Below the pieces are notes generated by a model that searched no databases, was not told the DNA's origin, and was given only the letters and a program-made list of their open reading frames with translations. A stretch of DNA of 64,000 bases from Talinum fruticosum. Taxonomy: Eukaryota > Streptophyta > Magnoliopsida > Caryophyllales > Talinaceae. Of the stretch, positions 56,107 through 64,000 are shown piece after piece (position 1 is the first letter of the stretch; each line of letters opens with the position of its first letter). The DNA lies in contig JAITYX010000141.1 in the NCBI GenBank assembly GCA_021018815.1, positions 62,001 to 126,000 of the forward strand. Direction: 5' to 3'. The translations under genes and the position numbers were made by a program.

Positions 56107-58800
56107 GGGTAGATCCAAGGTTACCGTTGCGAGCCAACATGATAGTTTGTCGAGTAATTGTGCTTCGGATAAAGACTTGCCGTGCCACGTGGATGGGTAT
56201 AGTAATGATGGTGTTGTAGGGGGAGTCTCTAGGAGTTGTTGCGTCTGCTGACTTAGAGGTTTCCGCAAGCCTTGATAATCATCCCGACGTAGCTTCTTGA
56301 GAACTAGTCATGGCTAGTTATGCGCCGTGGCGGCAAGTCCTTACGCCTAGCGCAGTTGCGGAGGCCATCCCCTTTGCCTCGCCTCCCGTGGCTTCAGATT
56401 CCCTTTATGAAAGGTCCCCCACTCCTAATCTTAATAGCTGTTCCCTGGAGGTGGTTTACCGTTAGGAAGTTAAGACGAGTCATGGTCTCCGAGGACAAGT
56501 GACATTTACGGGTTGTGCTCGGCAGGATTCCGATAGCGGGGTTATGGCTAGGCTTAAGACTACCTATACACCCAAGACCATGGATGATCTCCTGCGGGAC
56601 GGGTATTCCAGAGGTAATTCCCAATCCTTAGATATTTCGTTAGATGATGAGGCCACCTTGTCTTTTACGCCACTTAATGGGGCGGATGACTTAGTTGAGT
56701 CGTTGCTTGAGAGGTCGGACCCCAATAATGGTCCAGGTTCTCACTTTATCGATCCATGCTTTGTGAGCGATATGGTACGAGCCTCGAGGCTCTTCGGTCG
56801 ATATCGCATCCCCGATAGTTATAGGATTCTGGTTCCATTGGAGCGGGACACGCTTAAGTGCCCCCTCCAGTGGTGTCGCGCTTTTATAAAGCGGCACTCG
56901 ACAGATGGGGTGCGGTTTCCGCTCTATCCTTTAGTTGTATCAATATGCAATAAGTTCAACCTAGCTCCGGCCCGATTGTCCCCAATTCGTGGGGCTCGAT
57001 TTGTTTGTTCATTGCCACTTGCGAAATAAAAGACCTCCCTTGTAACTTAGACTTGTTCACCCTCCTCCATGGCCTTCGAAGAGCACTTCGTTAGATGGCG
57101 AACGAGGGTGGTATGGCTTCCCAAATAAGAGGGGATACATGACCGCCTTGGGTAAGGCATCCTCAATCCATAAGTGGAAGTATGAGTTTCTCTTTGAAGA
57201 GAAGTTGGATGGGGAGTGGGATGTCCCTGTTTGGAGTGATGAGGAGGAAGTCGTCAAGATGCCCGGTTCTCTCCGCGCGGTTTATCGTTTCGAGGTATAC
57301 GCCATAGCGGAGTATTTTCGCACCCGAGAGGTACCCCATCCTACGAGGGCAGGAAAGAAAGAGAGGCTTCCTTCCAACTAGCTTCCCAAGAGGGAGTACT
57401 TCAAGAAGAATTTGTTCCTCATCGCCACTGGATTGGTTCTCGATTCGAAATTTCCACAGGGTACTTATTCCATCTCATGTTTATTTTTGTTCATGTTTTG
57501 AACTCGACCTAACTTTGGTTTGTTTTCTACGGATCAAGCAAGGGGTCTTCTGTCCAAGGCCATAGCCGGAATTCTTCGCGCCTACGGGGTGATCGGGATA
57601 CGAATCCCTCCCCCAAGGCAAAGATGCCACGAGATAGAGGCAAGAAGGGGCAAGCATTAGAGCCGCATCCTTCGGTCGTCGCTGTCCCAACGGTCGGCAT
57701 TTTCAAGAGGAGCGGTACTAGACCTCCCGTGGTAAGCCTTACGTTCTTTGTCATATCCTTTGTGATGTTTTTGTCATAGGCTTGCCCTCCTCCGGCTGAG
57801 AAGAGTCGGCCATCGCCCGCTTCAGCGAACAAGGTGGGGGCTAGCTGGTGCGAGGGTCGTCTAACTTGAGCAAGCGCTCGAGGGACACTTCGGACCTCTT
57901 TTCCCCGAGGGAGTGACTCCCAAGCACGATCGGTAAGGAGATATGCTTGGGTCTCTAATCTCGCCGCTTTATGAGTGCCGACCCGGACACCAAGGCTATC
58001 ATGGCGGGCAACCTTCCGAGGGCATATGGAGATGCTCCTCGTAAGGATGTTGCTTCTCCCGTTTCTACCGCGTCGATTATCGCGGCCGAGGTAAGGAATA
58101 ACCTTTCCTATACTTGTGCTTTCTTTGCTTTTCGGGTTCTAATTCTTTTGTTCCGCAGCTCTCATCGTGGTCATGGAGGCTATAAAGTCTCATCCCTCCT
58201 CCTCAAGTCTTCGTAAGGAGGTATCTTCCCTTCGAGCTCCTTGAAGAAGCTCTCTAAGGAGAAGAAGGATGAAGCCGATCGCTTTCAAGGGAAATGAGCA
58301 AGTCGAAGTCTTAGCTGGGGGCTTCCTAAGGGCTAGAGCGAGACTTGAGGGCACAAATGGAGGCCGTGAAGGCTCAATTGGAGGCCGCTTAGAGGAAAGA
58401 GAGAGACCTAGAGACTCGCGCGGAGCTGCCCGTGAGAAGGCGCGTAGTCGGGGACTCGTGCTTCGAGTCTACGCAGGAGATAGATGCCGTAGCGAGGGAT
58501 GCGTCTCTCTTGAAGCTTCTTGTGTTGGTCTCCCGATCTTGGGCGAGGAACCTGGAGGGGCTAGAGCAGTGGCTGGCCTATGCCTCTAGCCTTTACTATG
58601 AAGCCTTTGCCTCCCGATCGGATTCGCCGGCCGAGAGCGCTCCGAGGACGGTGAGAGTCCCACCGAGGACGGCGAAGTTCCCACCGAGGATAGAGCCGAT
58701 GGCCAGGTCGGGGACGGCCACGAGGACTAGGCTCCGCTCTCCTTCCCTCTTCCTAACCCTTAGGATTAATTTTGATGGCTTGTGTGCCATGTGTTTTTGA
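56107..58800 (+). pseudogene. Gypsy-type transposon protein gene (antisense extra ORF of a Tat element), broken
   Basis: Coding text starts MGRSKVTVASQHDSLSSN at 56107. It continues in other frames to YTPKTMDDLLRDG (56560) and GSHFIDPCFVSDMVRASRLF. The key block GVRFPLYPLVVSICNKFNLA, then PARLSP, is near 56910-56985. The R.PL.P....C..F.LAP.QL.P pattern matches the plant family named putative gypsy-type transposon (PF04195-like). More of the protein lies at 57139-57381 (KWKYEFLFEEKLDGEWDVPV). A charged, probably coiled-coil C-terminal part lies at 58200-58800. Stops and frameshifts occur throughout, for example near 56225, 56310 and 57030. It faces the pol gene tail-to-tail, as the known antisense ORFs of Tat elements do. 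Its function is not known. Confidence 0.65.
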
Positions 58801-59680
58801 ATGGCCTCCGTGCTCTATAACTTGATACTTCGCTACTTTGGATTCATTTTGCCTTGAACTTTCATCTTTGGGTAATCCTTGCTTAATGCTTGCTTGATGC
58901 CTACTCAATTCTCGCTTGGATGCCTACTCAATGCTTATTTGATGCTTCTTCATTGCTTCTTTTGGTTGTTGCCAATTTTCCTTGTCTTTTTTGTATATAT
59001 GATCATCTTTTGACTTTGGCAATTTTTGGCTATCTTAGGGGATTGCATTAGCCCCTAGTGTTGCCTCCAAAATCGATATAAGAAAAACATACAATAGTAG
59101 AATTTTACAATGTAGTTGCCATAGGAGTTAACAGTAACCCCTACTCTTTCTTCTAACGTTAACAAAGTTTGAGAAATTACAACGGGAGCGACCGAAAGGT
59201 TGGGAGCTTTAGGGGTTCGAATTAGCTCCCAGTCATGCCCCCAACTTCGGCAAAGGTAAAATATACAACGAAAGAGATAGAGAATTTGGTTGTTCTAGGG
59301 AATCGTATTAGCCCCTATTCATATTCCGAAAACCGACTTAAAATAAGACACGAGTCGTAAAGTTACGGAAAATTTGCTCATTGTATTAACATAGAAGATC
59401 GAAGTCCATTACAAGAGAGAGGAATGTGTGCCCTCGTTGAGCGCTTTCGGAAAAGTCGTGTCAACTGTGGATGATTCCTTTACAACATTTTTTGGGACTT
59501 GGGCTGGGTGGGTCTTTAAAGAAAGGTCCCCACGCCGGTCAATGAGCTTGTACTCGCATACAAAAGTCGCTTCCTAGTACTTAGATGAAGTACTTCTTCA
59601 AGTTGCTTGTTATGCCATGCTCGGGAAATGTCTGCTCCTTTGAGGGTAGCCAACCTCGTAGGTCCCTAGGCGGACTACCT
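58801..59680. other. Spacer between the antisense ORF and pol
   Basis: No gene. 58880-58950 has a degenerate 26-30 bp repeat built on GCTTG(G)ATGCCTACTCAAT. 59030-59390 contains three or four diverged sentences with GATTGCATTAGCCCCTA-like text. Confidence 0.5.
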
Positions 59681-59763
59681 CATGAATGATGTATGGTCCT
59701 TCCCGGTTAGCCGTGAGCTTGCCATGCTCCGCCGCCTTTCCTATAGCTTCGGTTTTCCTCGAA

Positions 59764-60660
59764 CTAGGTCACCACTTTGAGATCTCTTCCCTTCACCCTC
59801 CTATTGTAGGCTCTTACCATTTTCGGTTTGGTTATGGCCTCACGGAGATAGCTATCTCCTCGAACCATCGGGAGTAAGTCAAGGGCCTCCCGGAGGGCCC
59901 CGTTGTTAAACTCATCCCGAAAGGTTGTGAGGCGGAGGGTGTGAAGGGCCACTTCGACCGGGAGCACGGCTTCGGATCCGTATACCAGCATGAAGGGCGT
60001 TTCTCCGGTGGTTGACTTCTCTGTGGTCCTGACGGACCATAAGACGGCTGGCAACTCATCTGCCCATTTTCCCTTAGCATCGTCTAGCCTCTTCTTAAGG
60101 CCGTTAAGTATGACCTTGTTGGGCGACTCGGCTTGGCGGTTGGCACTGGGGAAGAGGCACGGCTGTGAAGCGGGCTTAGCAACCATATTGGGCGAGGTAA
60201 TCCCGCACCTTGTCGGTGTCGAATTGTCGCCCATTGTCAAATATCATCGCCCTAGGGACGCCAAAACGGGTGATTATGTTCTTCCGGATGAACTTACGCA
60301 TTTCTTTTCGGTGATTGAGGCAACGACTTCCGCCTCTATCCATTTAGTGAAATAATCCACCTCTACGAACAAGTACTTGCGCTGACCCGTGGCTTTTGGA
60401 AATGAACCAAGGATATCCATCCCCCATATTACAAAAGGAAGGGGCGATTGGATGGGAGTTAGCTCGATAGGAGGGCGCTTTGGCACAGGAGCAAATTTTT
60501 GGCATTTGTCGCATTTCCGACCAAGTCCATTGAATCTTCTCATAAGGACGGGCAATAGTATCCGGTTCATAGAGCCTTTGCTACCGGCGCCCTTCCACCT
60601 ATATGCGAGCTGCACACTCCTTCATGAATTTCTTCGAGTACTTTCGACCCATTTCCGGCG
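59764..60660 (-). pseudogene. Integrase of the Tat element
   Basis: The zinc-binding part ends CDKCQKFAPVPKRPP. The core has WGMDILGSFPKATGQRKYLF with the first aspartate, VDYFTKWIEAEVVASITEKK, and in another frame FDNGRQFDTDKVRDYLA with the second aspartate. QAESPNKVILNGLKKRL holds the glutamate. The C-terminal region reads GETPFMLVYGSEAVLPVEVA and NRRVKGRDLKVV, as in Tat integrases. Frame breaks occur near 60290 and 60170. Confidence 0.9.
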
Positions 60661-60879
60661 GAATGCAACGGAGCGAGGGGTTGGGAGTGGGCCTTCTTGT
60701 AGAGTGCTCCATCATAGTAAACAAACCACTCCTCTCTCTTCTTGACATGCTCTGCTTCTTTGCTATCTTGCGGAAGTTCCCCTTGGATATGTAGTTGATG
60801 AGGGGTTCATCCAAGTGTTGCGCTCGTCAAGCCACATGGTTTGTTTAACGTCGATACTTCTCTCTCCAAGTATCTCCCA

Positions 60880-61410
60880 TTGGATCTTCTTTGGCTGCCC
60901 GTCGGCCGAGGAGCTGGCGAGTTTGGAGAGGGCATCGACTTGCCTATTCTCCGAGCGGGGTACATGTAGGATTTCGAAGTGCTCGGAGTCGCCCCACCGC
61001 TTCTTTGACCTTTCAACGATACGTTATCATGTCCTCATTCCGTGCCTCGTATTCTCCATTCAGCTGGGAGACTACAAGCTAGGAATCGAGTAGGCTTTAC
61101 GGAGCTCGCTCCTACCGCATAACGAGATCTATGCCTGCTAGGAGGGCCTCGTATTCTACTTCGTTGTTGGAAGCTTTGAACATGAATTTGAGCGCATGTT
61201 CATACTGTGCCCCCGTTGGCGAAGTGATGACTAACCCCGCCCCACTCCCATCTTTAGTTGCTCGAGCCGTCTACGTAGAGGGTCCAACATTTGTCTTCAA
61301 AGGGTAAGGGCTGGTTCTGGTGTAAGCATTCTGCTATGAAATCCGCCAATGCTTATACTTTGATAGCTCTTCGGGATTCGAACTCCGGGCCATACGGGGT
61401 CGGTTCGACG
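60880..61410 (-). pseudogene. Second, archaeal-type RNase H domain of the Tat element
   Basis: The minus strand around 61290 encodes WTLYVDGSSN, and around 61165 it encodes NNEVEYEALLAG. These are the D and E regions of the extra RNase H found in Tat-lineage elements. It ends near 60900 with RSENRQVDALSKLAS, the usual DALSKLAS box. Stops, for example after DGSSN, show decay. Confidence 0.82.
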
Positions 61411-61446
61411 ACCCACTTCAAGCATTCTTCCCGAGCTTTCAAATTT

Positions 61447-61928
61447 CTACAATACGTTCCTCAAAGGTTGGTCGGTAAGGACCGTCACCTTGTGTGCCTC
61501 AAAGTAAGGCCGCAACTTTCTATTAGCCAAGAGGAAGGCGTATGCGAATTTTTCAATCACCGGATAGCGAAGCTCGGCGCCCATGAGTGCATGATCGACG
61601 TAATACACGTGTATTTGCTCGTTCTTTGACTCTACGAGGAGGACTGCGCTTATTGCTTGATCTAAGACGGTGAGGTAAATGAGTAGGGGCTCCCTTGGAG
61701 TGGGACTGGCAATTTTTGGAAGTTGGGCCAAGTATGCCTTCGATTGGGAGAATGCTTCTTCGCTTCGCTATCCCACTCAAACTTGACTCTTTTCTTGAGC
61801 ACCTTGAAGAAGGGTCGACATTTATCTGCGGACCTTGACATGAATCGTCCTAGGGCCGCTATGCATCCTGTTAACTTCGAACCTCCTTGATGGTCCTTGG
61901 GGACTTCATGTCGAGCACAGACTTGCAC
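61447..61928 (-). pseudogene. RT thumb and first RNase H domain of the Tat element
   Basis: Connection text includes KLTGCIAALGRFMSRSADKC and RPFFKVLKK. RNase H follows (LYLTVLDQAISAVLL-type text, EKFAYAFLLANRKLRPYFEA, then HKVTVLTDQPLRNVL). The usual catalytic residues are degenerate here, as they commonly are in Tat elements. Two frame shifts occur near 61665 and 61735. Confidence 0.85.
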
Positions 61929-61932
61929 TTTG

Positions 61933-62358
61933 TTAGGATTTGCTTCTATCCCTCTCGTGGTTGATCATGAAGCCCAGGAACTTTCCAGCCTTGACTCCGA
62001 AATGTGCATTTTTTGGATTCGACTTCATCCCATACCTTCGTAGGACTTCGAATGTCCTCCGAAGGTTGGAAATGTGATTGATGTCCTGCTTACTCTTGAC
62101 GATCATGTCGTCCACATATACCTCCATGGTCTTCCCAATGAGGTGGGCAAAGACCATGTTGACCAGCCTTTGGTAGGTGGCTCCAGCGTTTTTCAGTCCA
62201 AAGGGCATCACGTTGTAGCAATACGACCCTTGGTCGATGATGAAGGCGGTTCTTTCCTGGTCCTCTTTGCATAATGGTATTTGATGGTACCTCGAGAAAG
62301 CGTCCATGAAACCGAGGAGGGCGTGGCCTGCCATAGCATCGACGAGTTTGTCAATCTT
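61933..62358 (-). pseudogene. Reverse transcriptase domain (palm) of the Tat element
   Basis: It begins IDKLVDAMAGHALLGFMDAF, which has the first catalytic aspartate. AFIIDQGSYCYNVMPFGLKN and AGATYQRLVNMVF follow, then VYVDDMIVKSK with the catalytic YVDD box intact, and LRRYGMKSNPKNAHFGVKAG. The domain lacks its N-terminal fingers because it is truncated. The frame fails at about 61940, after GFMINHER. Confidence 0.92.
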
Positions 62359-62553
62359 TATTTTTAAGTTTTTCTAACCATGAAATAACATCCCGAGATT
62401 TCTTTAAAATTAATTCCTAAAATAAACGATCAATAAAAATCATCAATCACTATTTCACTTAAACTATTTTAAAAATTAGATTCCAAAAATAAACAATCTT
62501 AACAACATGCGCACCCCATTGAGTCTCTAGGGGATGGGCCATGGTTCCTACAA
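62359..62553 (+). repeat. Probable 5' LTR end of a second Tat-like element
   Basis: The pol frame stops abruptly at 62358. The new sequence (TGAAATAACATCCCGAGATT at about 62380) resembles a gypsy LTR start, and it runs to TTCCTACA just before an arginine-tRNA-like primer site. If real, the LTR is either very short or truncated at its left side. Confidence 0.4.
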
Positions 62554-62571
62554 TGACGACTCGACTGGGGA
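62554..62571 (+). promoter_or_regulatory. Ogre/Tat-type primer-binding site
   Basis: TGACGACTCGACTGGGGA differs at two positions from TGGCGACTCCACTGGGGA, the arginine-tRNA primer site known from Ogre/Tat elements. It lies directly after the putative LTR end and is in plus orientation, opposite to the neighbouring pol. Confidence 0.6.
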
Positions 62572-63338
62572 CATCACTTATTAAGAGGTCGAAACTTGAA
62601 AATTTGCCTTGTGAGTTTTCTTATTGTGTTTTGCATTCGTCATATTGCATTTAGGCGACCTTGGACATAGTTGCTTTGAATTTTGACCTTAGGCTTTACC
62701 TTAAATGAACATTTTTGGAGAGGTCGAAGTATCAACTCGGTGGGCCCACTTAGGCTTGATACACTCGGGAAGATGGTTACTCTCCAATCATAGCACACTT
62801 TTTCTCGGTTCCCGATCGAGAGCCACCGATTATTCATGTTCCGCAGTTCACCCCATGAGGGACTACATTTTCAAACTATGAGCCACCATGTATCCAACCT
62901 AGAATTATCCCTCTTTTGACCATAAAACTTTGGCTGTCTAGGCAGTACCTTTCTCTTCATTTGAATGTTTGAAAAGAATGTGGTTGCTTTTAGTCTTAAA
63001 CCTTTTTCTTGTAAACTTTTAGATTAGGTTAGATGTACTAAATAACCCTTACATGATTGCAAAATAAAATACAATAAAATACCTTCTTGAGTCGGTCCAA
63101 TTTGTGCATTTTAGCCAAAAGTCCAAAAGGCATCTTTCTCTTTTAGGTCTCGTCCATTGATTGCATTTTCAAGTCAATCTTCCTCCGGCCCTCTCGTCTG
63201 CCGGGCATAGCCAGCATCGGCTTCCTCTCGGTCAGCTGAGGTGGGTCCTACCGTGGACCCCCTTTTCTTGTATTAGTTAGTTTTAGGTTTGACTTTTAGG
63301 TTTTAGCTTTTGACCGTCAGCATGTTTACATTTTTTTT
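62572..63338 (+). other. Leader of the second Tat-like element, no ORF
   Basis: Non-coding sequence after the primer site. A GC-richer patch at 63180-63265 includes GGGTCCTACCGTGGACCC, an inverted repeat with 7-bp arms. No gag frame appears before the window ends. Confidence 0.45.
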
Positions 63339-63340
63339 TA

Positions 63341-63680
63341 TTTAGCCAAAATTTTAAATTCATCTCAAATAGTGAGTCCATTTTTGCATTTAGTCAAAAT
63401 TTTAAATTCATCTCAAATAAGTGAGTCCATTTTTTACATTTAGCCAAAATTTTAAATTTATCTCAAATAAGCGAGTCTATTTTTACATTTAGCCAAATTT
63501 TAAATTCATCTCAAATAGGTGGGTCCATTTTTGCATTTAGTCAAAAATAAAGTTCATCTTAATAAGTGAGTACATTTTTGCATTAGGCAATTTTTTTAAA
63601 ATCCATCTCAAATAGGTAAGTTCAATGTTTGCATTAGCCAAATTTTAATCCATTCTATTCTAGGCAAGCCAATGCATTAG
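63341..63680 (+). repeat. Seven tandem copies of a 49 bp repeat
   Basis: Units begin TTTAGCCAAAATTTTAAATT and contain CATCTCAAATA, then GTGAGTCCATTTTT. Starts are near 63341, 63389, 63439, 63488, 63537, 63583 and 63633, with periods of 46-50 bp. Copies diverge progressively to the right. The array sits in the presumed leader of the Tat-like element. Confidence 0.92.
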
Positions 63681-64000
63681 CCCGATTAAATTCATCCCAA
63701 TTTAAGTCATTTTATTTGCATTACTTTCGTTCAATTTGTATTCCTTATGTGCATCCAAGCAAATATCATTCTTTCTTTTTCCCAGTCTTTTCGAGTCTAG
63801 GGCTTGAGTCCCTTCTCTCCAAAAACTTGCTTCTTCGACATGGTCTTGAGTAGTTCTCTTTTAGACTACGAGAATAGGGAAGCCTACTTTAACGAGGTTT
63901 CATTAGAATCCAGTGCTCGAAAAGGTTTGAACGATTTAGTAGGGAGTCCATTGCTGCCCGTCCCTCATTGCGAAGACATTTTACAACCTTCGATTAATGA
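63681..64000. other. Window end, no gene recognised
   Basis: Presumably continues the leader of the element starting near 62380. No coding frame that I can support. Confidence 0.4.

Larger units (their letters stand above)
59764..62358 (-). pseudogene. Tat-lineage Ty3/gypsy pol, truncated and broken
   Basis: The minus strand carries reverse transcriptase, RNase H, a second (archaeal-type) RNase H and integrase in the order expected for Tat elements. Sequence features such as DDMIVKSK, NNEVEYEALLAG and NKVILNGLKKRLDDAKGKW point to the Tat/Ogre/Retand group. The gene is cut at its N-terminal side at 62358, where sequence of another element begins. It also has several frame breaks. No gag or protease is present in this window. 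Confidence 0.92.

Noticed and set aside
58269..58589. Arginine/glutamate-rich 106-residue frame as an independent gene
   Set aside because: It overlaps the C-terminal coiled-coil-like part of the gypsy-type ORF in a shifted phase. It is better explained as frameshifted remains of that protein.

Overview
The window is nuclear DNA of a flowering plant, probably a woody eudicot or relative. It is AT-rich, contains spliced genes with GT-AG introns and TTTAGGG-type telomere-like motifs, and is dominated by plant transposon families: Ty1/copia, Ty3/gypsy of Tat and Athila type, L1 LINE, PIF/Harbinger and CACTA. There is no sign of bacterial, organellar or CRISPR-like sequence.

Layout. 1-4600 is mostly featureless, with short duplications and one possible tiny exon. 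4660-8830 holds a 5' copia fragment (LTR, primer site, gag, protease) abutting an L1 LINE fragment. The LINE is split by a 1.43 kb solo LTR with a CTTAT target duplication. 9.6-11.9 kb on the minus strand is a decayed Harbinger-type transposon carrying a Myb/NAM-associated-like ORF and a transposase. 12.4-17 kb holds rearranged Athila-like LTRs, including an LTR flanked by 188 bp direct repeats. 17.8-18.4 kb may contain a small three-exon minus-strand gene. 18.58-22.94 kb has CACTA-type termini and is interrupted by a 2.94 kb solo LTR with a CAAAT duplication. 23-27.4 kb holds microsatellites, a GC-rich repeat island and a cluster of 19-bp palindromes. 27,377-32,896 is a minus-strand copia element with two 125 bp LTRs, primer site, purine tract and a GTAGT target duplication. 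33,420-40,131 is a whole PIF/Harbinger element (matching termini, TTA duplication, transposase and Myb/SANT ORF), but both ORFs are broken.

The only clearly recognisable non-transposon gene is an ABCB (P-glycoprotein/MDR-type) transporter at 42,659-48,840 on the plus strand. Ten exons are visible. The N-terminal exon(s) are missing, each nucleotide-binding domain has a one-base frameshift just before its signature motif, and an 85 bp tandem duplication breaks the second membrane half. As written it is a pseudogene, unless the single-base lesions are sequencing errors. A possible SH3-domain exon lies downstream on the minus strand.

52-64 kb is a nest of transposons. It holds a candidate 1.3 kb DNA transposon with a 26-bp perfect palindrome, and 1.3 kb of pyrimidine-rich tandem repeats. 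It also holds a Tat-lineage Ty3/gypsy element whose pol (reverse transcriptase, two RNase H domains, integrase) is on the minus strand. A gypsy-type protein gene faces pol tail-to-tail on the plus strand, the known arrangement of extra antisense ORFs in Tat elements. At the right edge a second Tat-like element starts in the plus orientation, with an arginine-tRNA-like primer site and seven 49 bp repeats.

The genes do not form a pathway. The region reads as one old transporter locus embedded in several generations of nested insertions, most of which are degenerate.
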